Below the pieces are notes generated by a model, which made no database searches, was not told the DNA's origin, and saw nothing but the letters and a program-made list of their open reading frames with translations. Positions 1 to 11,579 of a stretch of 64,000 nt of DNA are shown one piece after another. The first letter of the stretch is position 1, and each line of letters begins with the position of its first letter. The translations under genes were made by a program, and so were the position numbers. Source of the DNA: Porogramme epimiltina (Eukaryota; Basidiomycota; Agaricomycetes; Polyporales; Polyporaceae); the NCBI GenBank assembly GCA_900155495.1, contig FTLJ01000362.1, positions 62,001 to 126,000 of the forward strand, in the 5' to 3' direction.

Positions 1-24
1 ACTGAAACGGAGCGTTGCTACTAG

Positions 25-1918
25 GATGGTTTATTCTCTGCAACCCTAACCGCTTTCAACATACAGTCATATCCTCTTCTTCAATCAGCGTGTGCGGACC
101 AAATCAATTTCATTACTCTGAAAACACCTGCTAAAATATCTTTCTCATATTCAGCTGCCATCAATTCATTTCGAGCCATACCTGATGGGGATGCGTCTTC
201 GTTTCCTTCGTTGACGCGAGAGCATGCAGTTCGCCTGAACGCGCTATGGTTCTCGAGCCTCGTTTTCAGTTTAGCATCAGCCTCCATAGGAATCATAGTG
301 AAGCAGTGGTTGAAAGAGTACAGTTCTGGGCTTTACGGGAACTCTGCGGAGGTGGCCCGCCGTCGGCAACACCGCATCAACAACTTGCTCAAATGGAAGG
401 TTCATCGCATTATCGCCATACTTCCCGTGCTCATCCTCATAGCTCTAGCGCTCTTCTTCGCAGGTCTAGTGGTTCTTTTATATGCTCTAGACTCCACCGT
501 GGCCAACATCGTCACCCCCCTCGCCGCAACTCTTCTCCTCTTCTTCGCTACCACCACTATCTTGCCTGCCTTGTGCAGAACATGCTGCTACCACTCTCCT
601 CAATCTGTTGCCGCATACGCTATATGGAGAATACTTATAAGCGCCTCAAGTTTTGTCCTCTACATCGTAACTGGCCTGGTATTTGCCATCATCTATCTCT
701 TTACCGAAGCGGCTGGCAGGTGGACAACGACAAGTAGATCATTCGATCGTCGCTTCGAGGATACCCTGAACGCTCTATATCGTCTCCTCGAGTGGGCCTA
801 CGGGTACTCATGGTTCACCCCACCCCCGAATTGGCGCTTCGAGGAATGCCACCTCGCTAGAGCGCGTGCATCAGATCTCGATTTCAATACCACTACCACT
901 GCATTCGAAGCCACCGGGGACAAGCGATTCCTTGACGCTGCAGAAGCGTATATTCCACAATGTGTAGACCTCAACCAGGCTTTTTTCGGTCCGTGTGGCA
1001 TCATTGGGCCCTTGAAAGAAGGGAACGGGCTCCCCGTGCCGCATCCCCAGGATGTTCAAGAGTCATTGTACAGCCTCGTGGATCAAATCATACGTGGTAC
1101 CCTTGCTCGCGCTCCAAAGGAGAAGCTAGGTACGGAGATGGCGAAGTGCGCAAGCGCAGTGAAAACGAGCGGATATCTCACGCAAGAGTGCTATAAAGTG
1201 CCAGACAAGTTCTTGGCTCCATTTGCAGTGCTTTCGATGGGGCACCATGTCAACACGGCCGCTTCCAACGTGGCGTGGAGCCTATTATACAAGCAACTCT
1301 CTCTGCGAGAGTTCAATGTCAGAGATCGCACCACAAGGCAAACAGGTACGTGAGGTTGTGGTCTGGACTTACGCGCTCTCGAACGCTCTAACTGCTTGCT
1401 CAGTGGCGGTTGCTACTGTTCGCAGGCTTCGAGGAATAAAGGAAGACCCCGGTTGGCTCGCCCGGCGCATTGATCGAGCTGCAAGCATTGGCGTAGACTG
1501 GGAGCTCGAGTGTATCCAGCAGCATCTACAGGTTGCGTGGCACATGACAGAGCGATCAGAGGATCATCTCTCCAACACGGATGAGGGCGTAGAAGATATG
1601 TTACTCTTCAAGCACGCATTGCGCTTGGTCGTAGCTATGATCAACGAGGTTCCTTGGAAATCCTCAAGACGGCTCGGAGGACGGGTGGTAGATAGCGACA
1701 TCTATCTCCGTCTCCTCAAGGTGGTTGTAGAGATCGCAGAAGGGAGGGACGAGGGCTTTGCAAAAGAGATAAACCCCCCTCTCGTTGCAGCTCTCATAGA
1801 AGGATTCAAACGTCTTACCAAAGTCGATGAATGGGAGAGTATCAGCACGACGGATGAGGACGAGATGAGCTGTCGTGACCTACTTCTTCAACTGAGATCA
1901 TTACGAGCCAGCCAGTAA
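25..1918 (+). CDS. DUF6535 domain membrane protein, 5' part cut off by the window edge
   Basis: Two exons, 25-1345 and 1404-1918, flank a 58-base intron (GTACGT donor, CTAAC branch near 1388, CAG acceptor) that restores the frame exactly; about 611 residues are visible. Exon 1 seems to open right after a TAG acceptor at 22-24 and reads GLFSATLTAFNIQSY, the typical start of DUF6535. Hydrophobic segments follow around codons 63-82 (LNALWFSSLVFSLASA), 123-160 and 190-215, so it should be an integral membrane protein. The C-terminal half (from about 270) is soluble and alpha-helical in composition. DUF6535 proteins are abundant in Agaricomycetes and have no known function. The true N-terminus lies left of the window. 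The domain call rests on recognised motif wording, not on a profile search. Confidence 0.82.
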
Positions 1919-3060
1919 TTATAGACCTCCGGACACACCCCATAATGCCAAACAAAGTGGATAGTGCATGTATAGTCGCTACTGATCGCATTGGTCGCCG
2001 TTATCGTCCATTGATGGCGCCATTTCTTTCTTGCCCATTATATACGCACAGTTTGATCTGCAGTGTTGCCTAATGTTATAGAGAGTGCAGTAGCGTCAGG
2101 AACAGTTTGAGACGAAACTCATGGGGGCACCAAAGGGCAGCGATAGTATCGACCACTGGGTAATGGTGTCACAGTAGCCAAGCCACCAAGTGGCCCAGAC
2201 GCCCGAGAAGAGAACGCCCGAAGGGCCGTGTGAATCTGTGTGTCAGTTGGGACTCAGTACTCAGACTGAAGCTCAAGACCTGCCACAGGTCTTCGTCGAG
2301 CCTCGTTATCCTAGACCACCCTCAATGTGTGCTAGACTCTAGTCGTCAGCCCAGGGCAAGAGCTAAGTTGTTCTTACTACCGTCGGAAACCCGGGCTCAG
2401 GGCTTTGAGCTTCAACCTGCATGTCGTCGCTACCGGAAGGTGAGCTATTCCGACATGTCTTCCTGCCAAGCCCTAGGAGAACCTCGAAAACACTTTCTTT
2501 TTCAGAAACGGATGCTCAATGCTCAGCGCTCAATCCATGCTCTAGACCGAGTCGCCATCAGCACTTCTTGGGCGTGTCGCTATCCACTTTCGAATCCGAA
2601 GAGACCCCGTCACCTCATGGTGGCACATGGTGAGCTAACGTCCTTTATACGCGCACAATGACACACCACCCACCAATGCCGATGCTCAACCGCGCCGCAA
2701 ACAGCGCGCTATCTCCCCGCGGTATTCCAAAGACCTAACCGCAGTGTCCGCGGATGCGTCAAAATCAGCGCGCACACGCATGGTCTCCCGGGGGTAGCTC
2801 AAGAAGGCACGCAGAATCCCCGTCGTAGCCCTCGGGAACCATCCCTGACGCTGTGACACTCGTGAGATTACGCACATAGGACACGCGCCGGAGGTGGGCC
2901 TGGGGTATGCGAAGGCCGCGGAGCTGAAGCTGGTTCGTTTCCCCGCATCCGATCCACCGTGCCACATACTCATACTGTGCGTTCTCCCCCCACATACCCC
3001 CTCCTACATCGACCCTCTCCCGCGCTAGGACACCAGTCGATATTGTAGGCCACCAAGAAC
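1919..3060. other. Gap between DUF6535 and DUF6593 genes, no gene recognised
   Basis: About 1.1 kb. The longest open frame, 2230-2661 (+), has no recognisable domain and no splice-supported extension, so I do not call it. The stretch should contain the 3' end of the DUF6535 transcript and the promoter of the next gene. Confidence 0.4.
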
Positions 3061-3984
3061 ATGCAGCGGCATCCTGGGTCCGCTACCCGCTCGTTGCGCC
3101 GCAAGCCTGGCCTCTCAAATATGTCTCTCTCAGACCTGTCAAGAACCTCGACATCCGTGGAGTCGGCTCGGGAGCCTGTCCAGTTGGAGACGCCCCCGCG
3201 CTCTCGGACGTCCTCAAGGGGCCGACCAGCGCGTTCAGTCGATCTCAGCTTCCAACAGATGGGCTTTAGCGAGATGACCGTCTACGCTAACACGTCGTCG
3301 AGGATGCAATATCACATTTCCGTGCACATGAACTGCTTCTGCCCGTCGTCGTACATCACCGTAGTTAGGCGGTGGCAGGTGGACGGAAAACTCATCGGAT
3401 CGTTCGAGTACGTCCCTTTTAGCCCGTGCTCTTGCTACCCCTTGTTCTCACTCTTTGGCACGGTCAGGATGGGCACCTCTACACAGCGTGCAGTTGCGAA
3501 TATGTACGGCACCGAGAAGATGCTCGACTCGGTTCTGTCGATGTCGGGGAAGAAGAGTGACGTCAGTTCATTTACACGCCTCTTATAAAACACGAAGGCT
3601 TCCATTCATTTTGACACTCTAGGACCGCCTTTGGCACTGGCGATGGGACGATGAACCAGGCCATTCGCTGAGTTGGCATAGAGAGTATCCAGACCGATAT
3701 GTGCGTACGGTAGCTCCATGACCTGCCTATGTCCTGACGCCTCATGAATACGACAGTGCTACTTCACGGACTCCACGGGGCATCCATCAGGACCTATGAT
3801 CGCTGCGTTCTCGTGTCAGGGAAAATCTGCAGGGTTTGGAGGTCCCTTTACGCAATATTCTGCCACATTGAAGATATTTGCGCGGGGATTTGCGGTCGCG
3901 GACCATATCATTGTGTCTGCGCTCGTGGTGGAGAGGAAGCGGCTGACACCAACCTCGATGGCGGCGAACCCCATCTTCAATTAA
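3061..3984 (+). CDS. DUF6593 domain protein, copy 1
   Basis: Four exons: 3061-3407, 3468-3561, 3623-3700 and 3757-3984 (introns 60, 61 and 56 bases), all phases consistent, 248 residues. The core reads YHISVHMNCFCPSSYITVVRR then KLIGSFE (phase-2 intron here), RLWHWRWDD, and a C-terminal block ATLKIFARG...DHIIVSALVVERKR. That is the usual order of blocks in DUF6593 proteins of mushroom-forming fungi. The first 70 residues are Ser/Thr/Arg-rich and poorly conserved, so the start (3061, or the ATG at 3121) is uncertain. No signal peptide or membrane segment is visible. Function is unknown. A second copy lies at 15,916-17,065 with the same intron positions and phases in the core. Family assignment is from motif memory. 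Confidence 0.75.
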
Positions 3985-4151
3985 CGTGCTACGCACGATG
4001 TACTATTAACACTGTATTTCTACTGTACGATCCGTAGAACTTGAAATATATCATGAGGATTATGTAAGCACTGGCCAGATGTTTCCCGGTGTGCACGCCG
4101 AGCGAATGTCTTTCAAGTTGTCCTTCCCTACTACCTAGTGACTTTCTTGTT

Positions 4152-5108
4152 ATGTTCTCTCGCGCTCTTCGGGGAGTCTACTCCCATGTCCAATCAAGAC
4201 CACGCCTGCCCTACGCCTTCGCCCTCGGAAGTGGCAGCGTGTTCTTCCTGAACACAGTCCGGCACTCCTCATCGTCACCTTCGTCCACCACCTATCTTCT
4301 CCACACTCCCCCTCGTTCCGCCCCTCGTGAAGTGCCCACACCTCTAGTTTTTGTCTCTTCAAGCCGCTTGGATGCGTCCTCGAAGCATGGGTCAGTCTCC
4401 CTCCGCCGCGCAACGTCCGGATGAAGAATGAAGTTGAACTCCGAAATCCTGAAGGATGAACACTGCGGCGACGTGGCTCGCTCAGCGTGGGTATACATGT
4501 CTCGAGATCGATCTCGGGCACCCAGAAGGCACAAGCACGTCAGAGGAACTCATGGCGCGCTATGAGGCTGGTGAGTGAGCCCACCGTTTACCCGCCCACC
4601 GTTTGCCCCCGCCCACCGTTTGCCCCCTCATTGCCTACGTCCTCCCTCTCTCTCACTTCTCCTCGCAACTCCCATGTCTCTTTTCGCTTCCGCATCCCTT
4701 TAAACCGAAGTCTCATGCTATGTATGCTTTACAGATCTCGCCGCGCACGTCCGCCTCCTCGCAATTCCCTTCGCGCCGGTCGTCGTCGCACGCGCCGGCG
4801 GGACCCTTGTCGCGCAAACGTACATCTCTTCGCACCCTGCAACTGCGCTGCTCCTCATATCTCCTCCTCCGTCTAACGCCTCCCCCGCTGCGACGACCCT
4901 CCTCAAGACGCCGTTACCGGAGTTCAACTTCGAGGCACGGTTCCCGTGCGCCGTGATGTGCACCGAGGCGGAGCGCGCGGGATTGGAGGGGAGTAGACTG
5001 TGGGAAGACCCCGAGGTGGACAGGATGGTCGTAAAGGATGCAGAAGCTGTCGTTGGACAGGAGGGACTAGTGAAGATCGAACAGTGGCTCGATGAAATAG
5101 GGATATAA
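4152..5108 (+). CDS. Alpha/beta-hydrolase-fold protein, probably mitochondrial, nucleophile serine missing
   Basis: Exons 4152-4390, 4455-4570 and 4735-5108 give 242 residues with consistent phases. The N-terminus (MFSRALRGVYSHVQSRPRL) is rich in Arg and Ser and lacks acidic residues, as in a mitochondrial presequence. The fold is suggested by TPLVFVSS (strand), WLAQRGYTCLEIDLG (strand and loop), and a nucleophile-elbow region VVVARAGGTLVAQTY followed by LLLISPPPSN. In active hydrolases the elbow is G-x-S-x-G; here the serine position is alanine (ARAGG), so esterase activity is unlikely. The C-terminus ends in an acidic helix (KIEQWLDEIGI). The second intron (164 bases) is longer than usual and carries a small tandem repeat. 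The product could be a structural or binding member of the superfamily. Confidence 0.7.
4579..4626 (+). repeat. Short tandem repeat inside an intron
   Basis: Three imperfect copies of a unit of about 16 bases reading CCCACCGTTTGCCCCCG lie just after the donor site of the second intron of the alpha/beta-hydrolase-like gene, which explains part of that intron's extra length. Confidence 0.7.
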
Positions 5109-5285
5109 ATCGTATGTGCCCAGTTTCTACTCCCCGCCGTGTCATTCCCCTTGTTCTCGCAGAGTGATGTGGGGTGTAATAGTATAGTTATAGCTCTCGT
5201 CTAGTGGATACATTTGGTTTGCCTCCTCCGAGCACTGCCCACACTGCCAACTACTCGTACAAGCGCCATACATTCGAGAGTGACC

Positions 5286-8173
5286 TCACCGCCGATTCCT
5301 GCTCTGAGCACTTGGTCCCTTGGGGCCCGCCGCTGCACCTTTTCGCATCTCCTCCTCGTCCAAACCCGCCTCCGCGAGGATGCGCTCTACCTCTTCGAGG
5401 ATGGGCTTGTACTCGGCTGTGGAAGACGCATGATCTGTGAGAAGGACGTCCACCTCTCACAACGAGTTTCAACACACCATATCGCTCTTCAGCCAGCGTG
5501 AAACCGTCTCTGCGCAACATCTTGCCGCGGTTGTCGCTCGAGCTGTACGCTTTCTGCGCCCAGAACTCGCCTGCAGCCACCCATCCGAGTGAGCCTAGCG
5601 CCAAGGGAACGAAGGAGGCACCTACGAGAACGGGCGTAAAACATTGCTAGCGTCTCCCCGGGGAGGGGAGTGCTGATCACATCCTCGGGGGAGCGCGTCG
5701 CATCTTTCGCGACCCCCATGAACGCCGTCGCTTTCTCGCGGAGTACGTCCTGCAGGCACCCCCTAAGTTAGAACCGTCCCCTTCTCCACCGCGGCCACTA
5801 CAGCGGGGATGCTGCGTACCTTCTCTTCCTCAATCGTATCGAGTACCTCGACCTTGACCTCCTTCTCCTTCTCCTCTTCATCGCCGACGACCGTCACACT
5901 TTCCGTCTCATCGCGCTGCGTCTCGTCATCGTCGTCATCATCGTCATCGTCGTCATCGTCATCGTCTTCATCGTCGCTGCTCTCCTCGTCGCCCTCAGCG
6001 ATCACGACTTCGGAAGCTTTGAGGCAGGTGTAGCGATCCAGCTTGTCGAGCGCCAGGGAGTGGAAGTCGTCCAGCGTGTATTCGCGCGAGCCTTTCTCGA
6101 AGATGCCACCATAGCTGCAGGGGAGAGCGAGACGTCAGCACGTCTGGAGGGATGACGAGAGCAGAGAGGAAAAGGGAGTGTTGGCGGCCAAGCAGGGGAA
6201 TCCTGCGTACATGTACAAGGTGTTCCGGAGTACCGCGAGCATCGCGTTGTACCGGGGGAGGGGTACGGTGAGCATGGGGTCATCAGGGTCGACCTCCTCT
6301 TCGGGTGGGTCATCTTCAGCAGACTGTTTTCCTGTCGGAGACTTCGCCTCCTGCTTCACGAACCGATCCTGCCAAGTCAATGGTCAGGTATCTCGATATC
6401 GCACCAGGAACAAGTCGTACATACCTTCTTCACCTCGTCTTCGTCTATCTCATCATCTTCCTCGAGCCACTTCTCGTCCTCCTCTTGGTCTCCCTCGGGC
6501 TCAGGACCCCTTCTTTGCGCAGGGGCTTGCACAGAAGTCTTCTTCTTCTGCTGTCCGCCCTTCTTCTTCGGCTTCTTGAGCTGCAGCGACGTCCACCTCC
6601 CATTGCCCGTGATCTGGTACCCGTACAAGTCGTTGTGGAATACGCTCTCAAGCGTCTCCTCGCTCGTGTCCTCGTCCGTCACGCCCCCGAAGAGCACACT
6701 CATGTTCTTCGTCGCCCAAAGCGCCATCGTGCAGCCAGACCGGAGCGAAGGTGCGTACGCCGTTGAAGGCTTTTTGCGTCGTTCCCATTTAAGGGTGAGG
6801 GGATCTGTGGCAGCTTTGCCGGAGGAGGCAGTGAGGGGAGTGTCGGCGTTGAGAGACATGCTGAGAGGGCGGAAGGTTTGGTAGGATGACAGATGTCTAG
6901 ATAAGCAGGAGCATACCGAAGGAACCATGTGTCGTCGAGCATGACACCAACAGGACGGCTACCCTTGACGTATTCTTTGCAGTACCCTCCATGAAGAAGG
7001 ATGCCATCCGGAGTAGGAAGGAAGGAGAAGCCACTTCTTGGTCTGCCACGAAGGTTAGTTATGAGGAAGACCCAGAAAGATGCGTCACTCACGTTGGCTT
7101 ACGATCCGCATCCCTGAATTCGATCTGCTTCCACTTGTACTCTTGGGTATCAAACAGCCAGAGATCGTTTAGATAGTTAGCTAAATGTTCCAATTGAGTT
7201 GTGTCGCGCATACACATAGGCATAAGGCGTACTCTTGATACCAGGGTCATAGAAACCTCCAAATAGGACAATGTAGTGTTTCCACATAGCCATACTAAGA
7301 TGACGACGATAAGCCCACGCATACCGATACAAAACGACGCGAATGTGCTCACCGGTGGCCAGACCTTGCTGAGGGGCGAACCTTGGTCTCTATTCGGTCC
7401 CAAGAGTGGGTCGAGATGTCAAAGCACCAGAAATCACGATAGTGGTGGAAGGAGTTTTGGTATAGGGACGAAAACTCGCCGCCTGGTAACGACACATCAT
7501 TGAACTCTCATGAATTTGAAGGACGTGATAGGGGGACTTACCAAACAGATAGAGCTTCCCACCTCCTGCCGGTGTTGCGACGACAGCGTGCGCAGAGCGG
7601 GGACCGGGGCAGGTCGGGGAAACAAACTTCCGCCATTCATTCTGGACAGCGTAATGGGTTAACAGGGGTAAGACGTCCTGAGAATCGCATACGTACCTTT
7701 TCAGGAGAATATCGGAACACATCGCTGTAGAAATACTAAGATAAAATGAGTATGCGAAAAGGAATGAGAGCAAGTGGACATACCGCTTTCCCATCGTCGC
7801 TGAAGAACTCCCCTCCGATACACCAAAGATGATTTCCATTCGGACAAGGTGTGAGGGTGGCGTTCGCCCGCCGGCTTGGCGGCCCCTCCACGAGCTCTTC
7901 GGTTACCTTGTGTGCCTCCTCCCATTCCCGTTGGATCTACTAAGCCCCGGCATATCAGCCAAGCACAGCGGAACTCGACGCGAACCAGTGCCAACAAAAG
8001 AGACTCACCTTGTCAAGGATACTCTCCAGATCCTGATCATCGTCATCAAATTCATCCTTCCCCTTCCCTTGCTTTTTCTTCTCCTTCCTCTCGATCTTTT
8101 GAGCCGCCTTGGCCTTCTTCGCTGCTTTTGCGGTAGCTTTCGAGGTGTCTTTACCACCTTTCTTCTTAGCCAT
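5286..8173 (-). CDS. KEL3: Kelch-repeat protein of the KEL3/KLHDC4 family
   Basis: Fourteen exons on the minus strand, in genome order 5286-5416, 5478-5570, 5626-5749, 5820-6114, 6211-6368, 6425-6860, 6917-7042, 7093-7180, 7233-7294, 7353-7482, 7542-7641, 7697-7735, 7784-7936 and 8009-8173. Together they make exactly 700 codons (699 residues) with every phase matching. The start is a Lys/Ala-rich helix (MAKKKGGKDTSKATAKAAKK), as in other KEL3 proteins. Kelch blades follow: LWCIGGEFFSDD, HAVVATPAGGGKLYLFGGEF, YIVLFGGFYDPG, YLNDLWLFDTQEYKW, GILLHGGY, MSVLFGGV and LYIYGGIFE. An acidic stretch with a long Asp run precedes the C-terminal DUF4110-type block (FWAQKAYSSSDN, RGKMLRRDGFTLAEERY, YKPILEEVERILAEAGL). 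KEL3/KLHDC4 proteins are cytoplasmic and of poorly defined role. Confidence 0.93.
5924..5976 (-). repeat. Trinucleotide tract encoding an Asp run in KEL3
   Basis: GAY codons (TCG/TCA on the plus strand) encode an uninterrupted run of about 14 Asp within DDEDDDDD. Such tracts vary in length between strains and sit here in the linker between the last kelch blade and the C-terminal domain. Confidence 0.85.
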
Positions 8174-10250
8174 TATACCGTGTAGCCAAGAGTTACAACA
8201 GTCTCCTTTGTACACCAGCCAGCGTGTCGAAAGGATCGGGGAGAGAAAGGAGAGATCGATTCGTAGAAGGATGGGCAGTTGAAAGTAATAACGAAGGCCG
8301 GAAATATTTGCAAGTCAACAGGTCACGTGGGGATGATGTCATGGAAGTTCGCCCCAGCGAGGCTCTTGTCAGTAACTGGTTTAGTATCCGCCCGCGGCCA
8401 CGACAGACTGGCCGGAGTCATATTTAGTTGCGTAATCGTGTTTCGTGGAGCGCAGCACACTTCGTGGCACGAGACATAGAGACCCTCCTGTAGCATCAAC
8501 CCTGACAACTGGGAAAGACAAGAGCATCCGAAGGTCACCTAATATGGTACTGCGGTAACACAAGCCTAACCTTCGCCGATGGTTTGGGCCGTCTGGCTGC
8601 AGCAGTCCCAGAAGAGTGCTGCAGTGAACTTCTTAGCACTTACCGCAGCATCCTTCTGTATAGAGTAGCTGATACCGCGCATTCGTGCGCTCAAGGGCGG
8701 GGAACTTAGCTAGAAGAGGGGTATAAAAGAAGCCCTCAGACTCTTCACTAGCTCTGCAAGAAACTCCACGTTTCTTCCCCCCTCCCTCACCCTACATGCG
8801 GCCTAAACCCGGTTCAAGTACGTCGGCACGTAGTCTTATAAGCCTCAATGAGCTAATTATCTCCCAACGTGATTATCGGAACGTAGTGAGCAGCGACACT
8901 GCGGCCTCCGAGTGTCGCTGCGAGCCCCCCAGGAGCCCCTTGATAATGATTGGCCGTGAGGAGGCTTCCAAGTTAGACCTCACCCACTGCCGCTGAACTG
9001 AGTCGTGTTTTGTTACGCATGTGAGAGTTACCCAAAGTCCTTCGCGTTCGAAAACATGCATGTATACTGACATGGCACATGGACCAGTTAGTAATACACA
9101 TGGGTAATCCTACACGTTTAGGATTACGACATGTATATTTACGGAATGAGAGCCGGGGGCCTATTACGCCCCATATGCACAAATCAAATACCCCAGATGA
9201 ACGATCGCCGGGAGGTGTTCACGTAGCGGTTCGGGACCGGAGCCTGTAGTTTGTTGACGGGAGATAAATCAAAATACTCAAGGATGCAGAATCCACATGC
9301 GAGCAGCGAGCTCCTGAGGGCCAGAAACGCAGACGGCGATCACGTAGTCGACACCAACGTAGAAGAGGTTCATAATCCTCTCCGGCCCGAGATGGCACTC
9401 TGCCTTGGTAAGTAGATCACATCGTTCGTGTGATGTGGGACGTGTGCTTTGAAGTTAGGGTGTTTGGACGCTTTTGTAGTACATCTATGGCATACCGCGA
9501 AGAACGTTTGTGACGAACAAGTATAAGAACGCACTAAGAATTTGTCAGTCCGAGGTGTTCGTGCGCGCACTATGCACTTAACTGGCAAGGAAAACTTGCC
9601 TTCTGTGATATCCTCAGCTAGTTCGGCTAGTGAATAGGAGCATGAACTGAGCTAAGTAGGCGTGCGTGACGCTGAGGGGACATACCGGGAACCGTGCGGT
9701 CTAGCTTTGTGAAAGGAATGCGAAGTTTCTGGGAAGTGCTGATGTCCTCGTCACCGGTCAGTCTTAACGTCTGAGTGACGAGCATAAGGCGGGCCTACCC
9801 TGATCCGCCTTGAAGTAGGCGCATTTTGCACAGTTGATAATCTGTAAGATACCCAATCCCTTATTATAGAGGGATACATCTTACCTGGAGCCGCCATTGT
9901 GGCAGTCTTCGTCCGCGCTGTCCACTGGCATTTCAAGCCATGCTACTAGCCTTTACTAGACAGTTGGATGCGCTTAGACCACCGCCAACCTCCCTATTTA
10001 CATTGGGGTGGCTGACATGAAGCGGGGCAGAATCCAAGGCCTGACGGCAATTGCGATGAACTGCTTTGGTGACGTCGATGACGCTGGCAGGCTGGCCGCA
10101 CGACGCGTGGGTGAGACGCGTCGCGTCACGGTCAGATGATACTCGTCACATACTTCAGTCACGAGCACAATGCTGCGTCCTCGTTTTCTGCGGTAGGCTA
10201 CTTATCTGCCGAATCTTTGACTACGCTCTTGTCCTAGCTCCGCACACACT
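8174..10250. other. 2.1-kb gap, no gene recognised; one TATA-like site
   Basis: Upstream of KEL3 (minus) and of the MYND gene (plus). A clear TATA box (GTATAAAAG, 8721-8729) is followed by a pyrimidine-rich leader and an ATG at 8796, but the frame there runs only 66 codons and resembles nothing known, so it may be a decayed or non-coding transcript. The remainder is AT-richer than the genes and holds only short unrelated open frames. Confidence 0.4.
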
Positions 10251-11274
10251 ATGTCCTCCCCACCTTCGTACGATGGCCTGGAAGATCTCGTGAGACCTGG
10301 CTACCCAAGTCTTTTTACCATTATGGATCGCATTGAGCGTGGAGAGCTCCCTGGCCAGGTCCCCCTGAAAGAATGGGAAGACGGGACGAAGATGAACGTC
10401 GAAGTGAATGTGTACGGCTGGTAAGCATCGGATAGTCCTCCCCCCGGATCATTGTGCTCACCATGCTATTATGTCAGGAAAGGCCAGCACGCTCTCGCTC
10501 GATTACACCTACCCAAAGACGAAGATTATGAGGCCGCGCGGATGGCGTTGATGTGCATGGTGATGGATTTCAAGCACACGAAGGCGTGGTTATGCGAGTT
10601 TTGCGGTGTGTTTTTACGTCCTTCTCGCACCCCATAGATGGTACCAACAAAGCAGCACGTAGGAGAACCGGCACGCGAGACCCAGATGCAGTCCGTCCCG
10701 TACGTCTGGTTCCCGATCTGCAGACTGCCAGTATACGTGCGTCCTCCTTCCCTATTTGTTTCCTGCATTTGCTTCTCCCGCTTCCTTACGTCGCTACTGT
10801 TTCTACCCATCTCTTCTCCCTCTGAACACTAGATCCACCATGTTTGCGATATGGACAAGGCTTCATGTCAGGCCGCACTCAAAGAGGCCCATGATCGTAT
10901 CAATGAGGAGCATCGAGGAATCATGGGTCCCCACCCGCCGCCTATGTCGAAGCCCCCTGGAGAAATATATCCCCTCGGGGCGAGTTGCGCGAACTGCAAG
11001 ACAGATGTAAGTGCGCAAAGTGACATGAAACGATGTGGTGCGTGCAAGATGACGAGGTACGTGTCAATACTTGGATTCTGGGATCATAAGGGCGGATGTA
11101 CTGATATCGATGGATTGAAGATACTGCGGGTGCGTGATGACGTCTGCGCGCGAGCTCGTGCAGGTGGCTGACGTGTATTACCGTAGCGCAAAGTGTCAGA
11201 AAGCGGACTGGCCAAGACACAAGGTCGCGTGCAAATGCGTCAAATATGTCATGATGGAAGGGTTCACCAGCTAG
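10251..11274 (+). CDS. MYND-type zinc-finger protein
   Basis: Six exons: 10251-10420, 10478-10605, 10663-10736, 10833-11056, 11121-11129 and 11187-11274, giving 230 residues with matching phases. The C-terminal MYND finger reads CANCKTD, RCGACKMTRYC, GAKCQKADWPRHKVACK, with all eight ligands (C-x2-C, C-x2-C, C-x3-C, H-x3-C). The ligand Cys after Tyr comes from a 9-base exon at 11121-11129, flanked by a good acceptor and a GTGCGT donor. Without it the finger would lack one ligand, which supports the model. The N-terminal part has a further Cys pair (WLCEFCGEPARET) and a C/H pair (HHVCD) typical of fungal MYND proteins. MYND domains usually bind proline-rich partners; the specific role here is unknown. 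Confidence 0.85.
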
Positions 11275-11579
11275 TCACTCCGTCATCTCAACTGGCTCCG
11301 CGCGCAAACGAAAATTGAATGGAAACACCGCTAGATCCGTTCAACATGCTCCGAAAGGAGGTAGATATATAGACCCCCGTTGCTCACATCTTGTACTATA
11401 CGCACACCCTACCCTTCATTGGATACAAGGCCTCATATTTGGTGGATCACGACGCTTCGATGCATGTGAATCAACATTCATGTTACATACGTCGGCTCAC
11501 AGTACACGTACATCGGAGGTGGTGGTACAAATGTCACAAAGTGCTACACAGGTCCCGCGCACCCGGCGCTGCCCTACGG

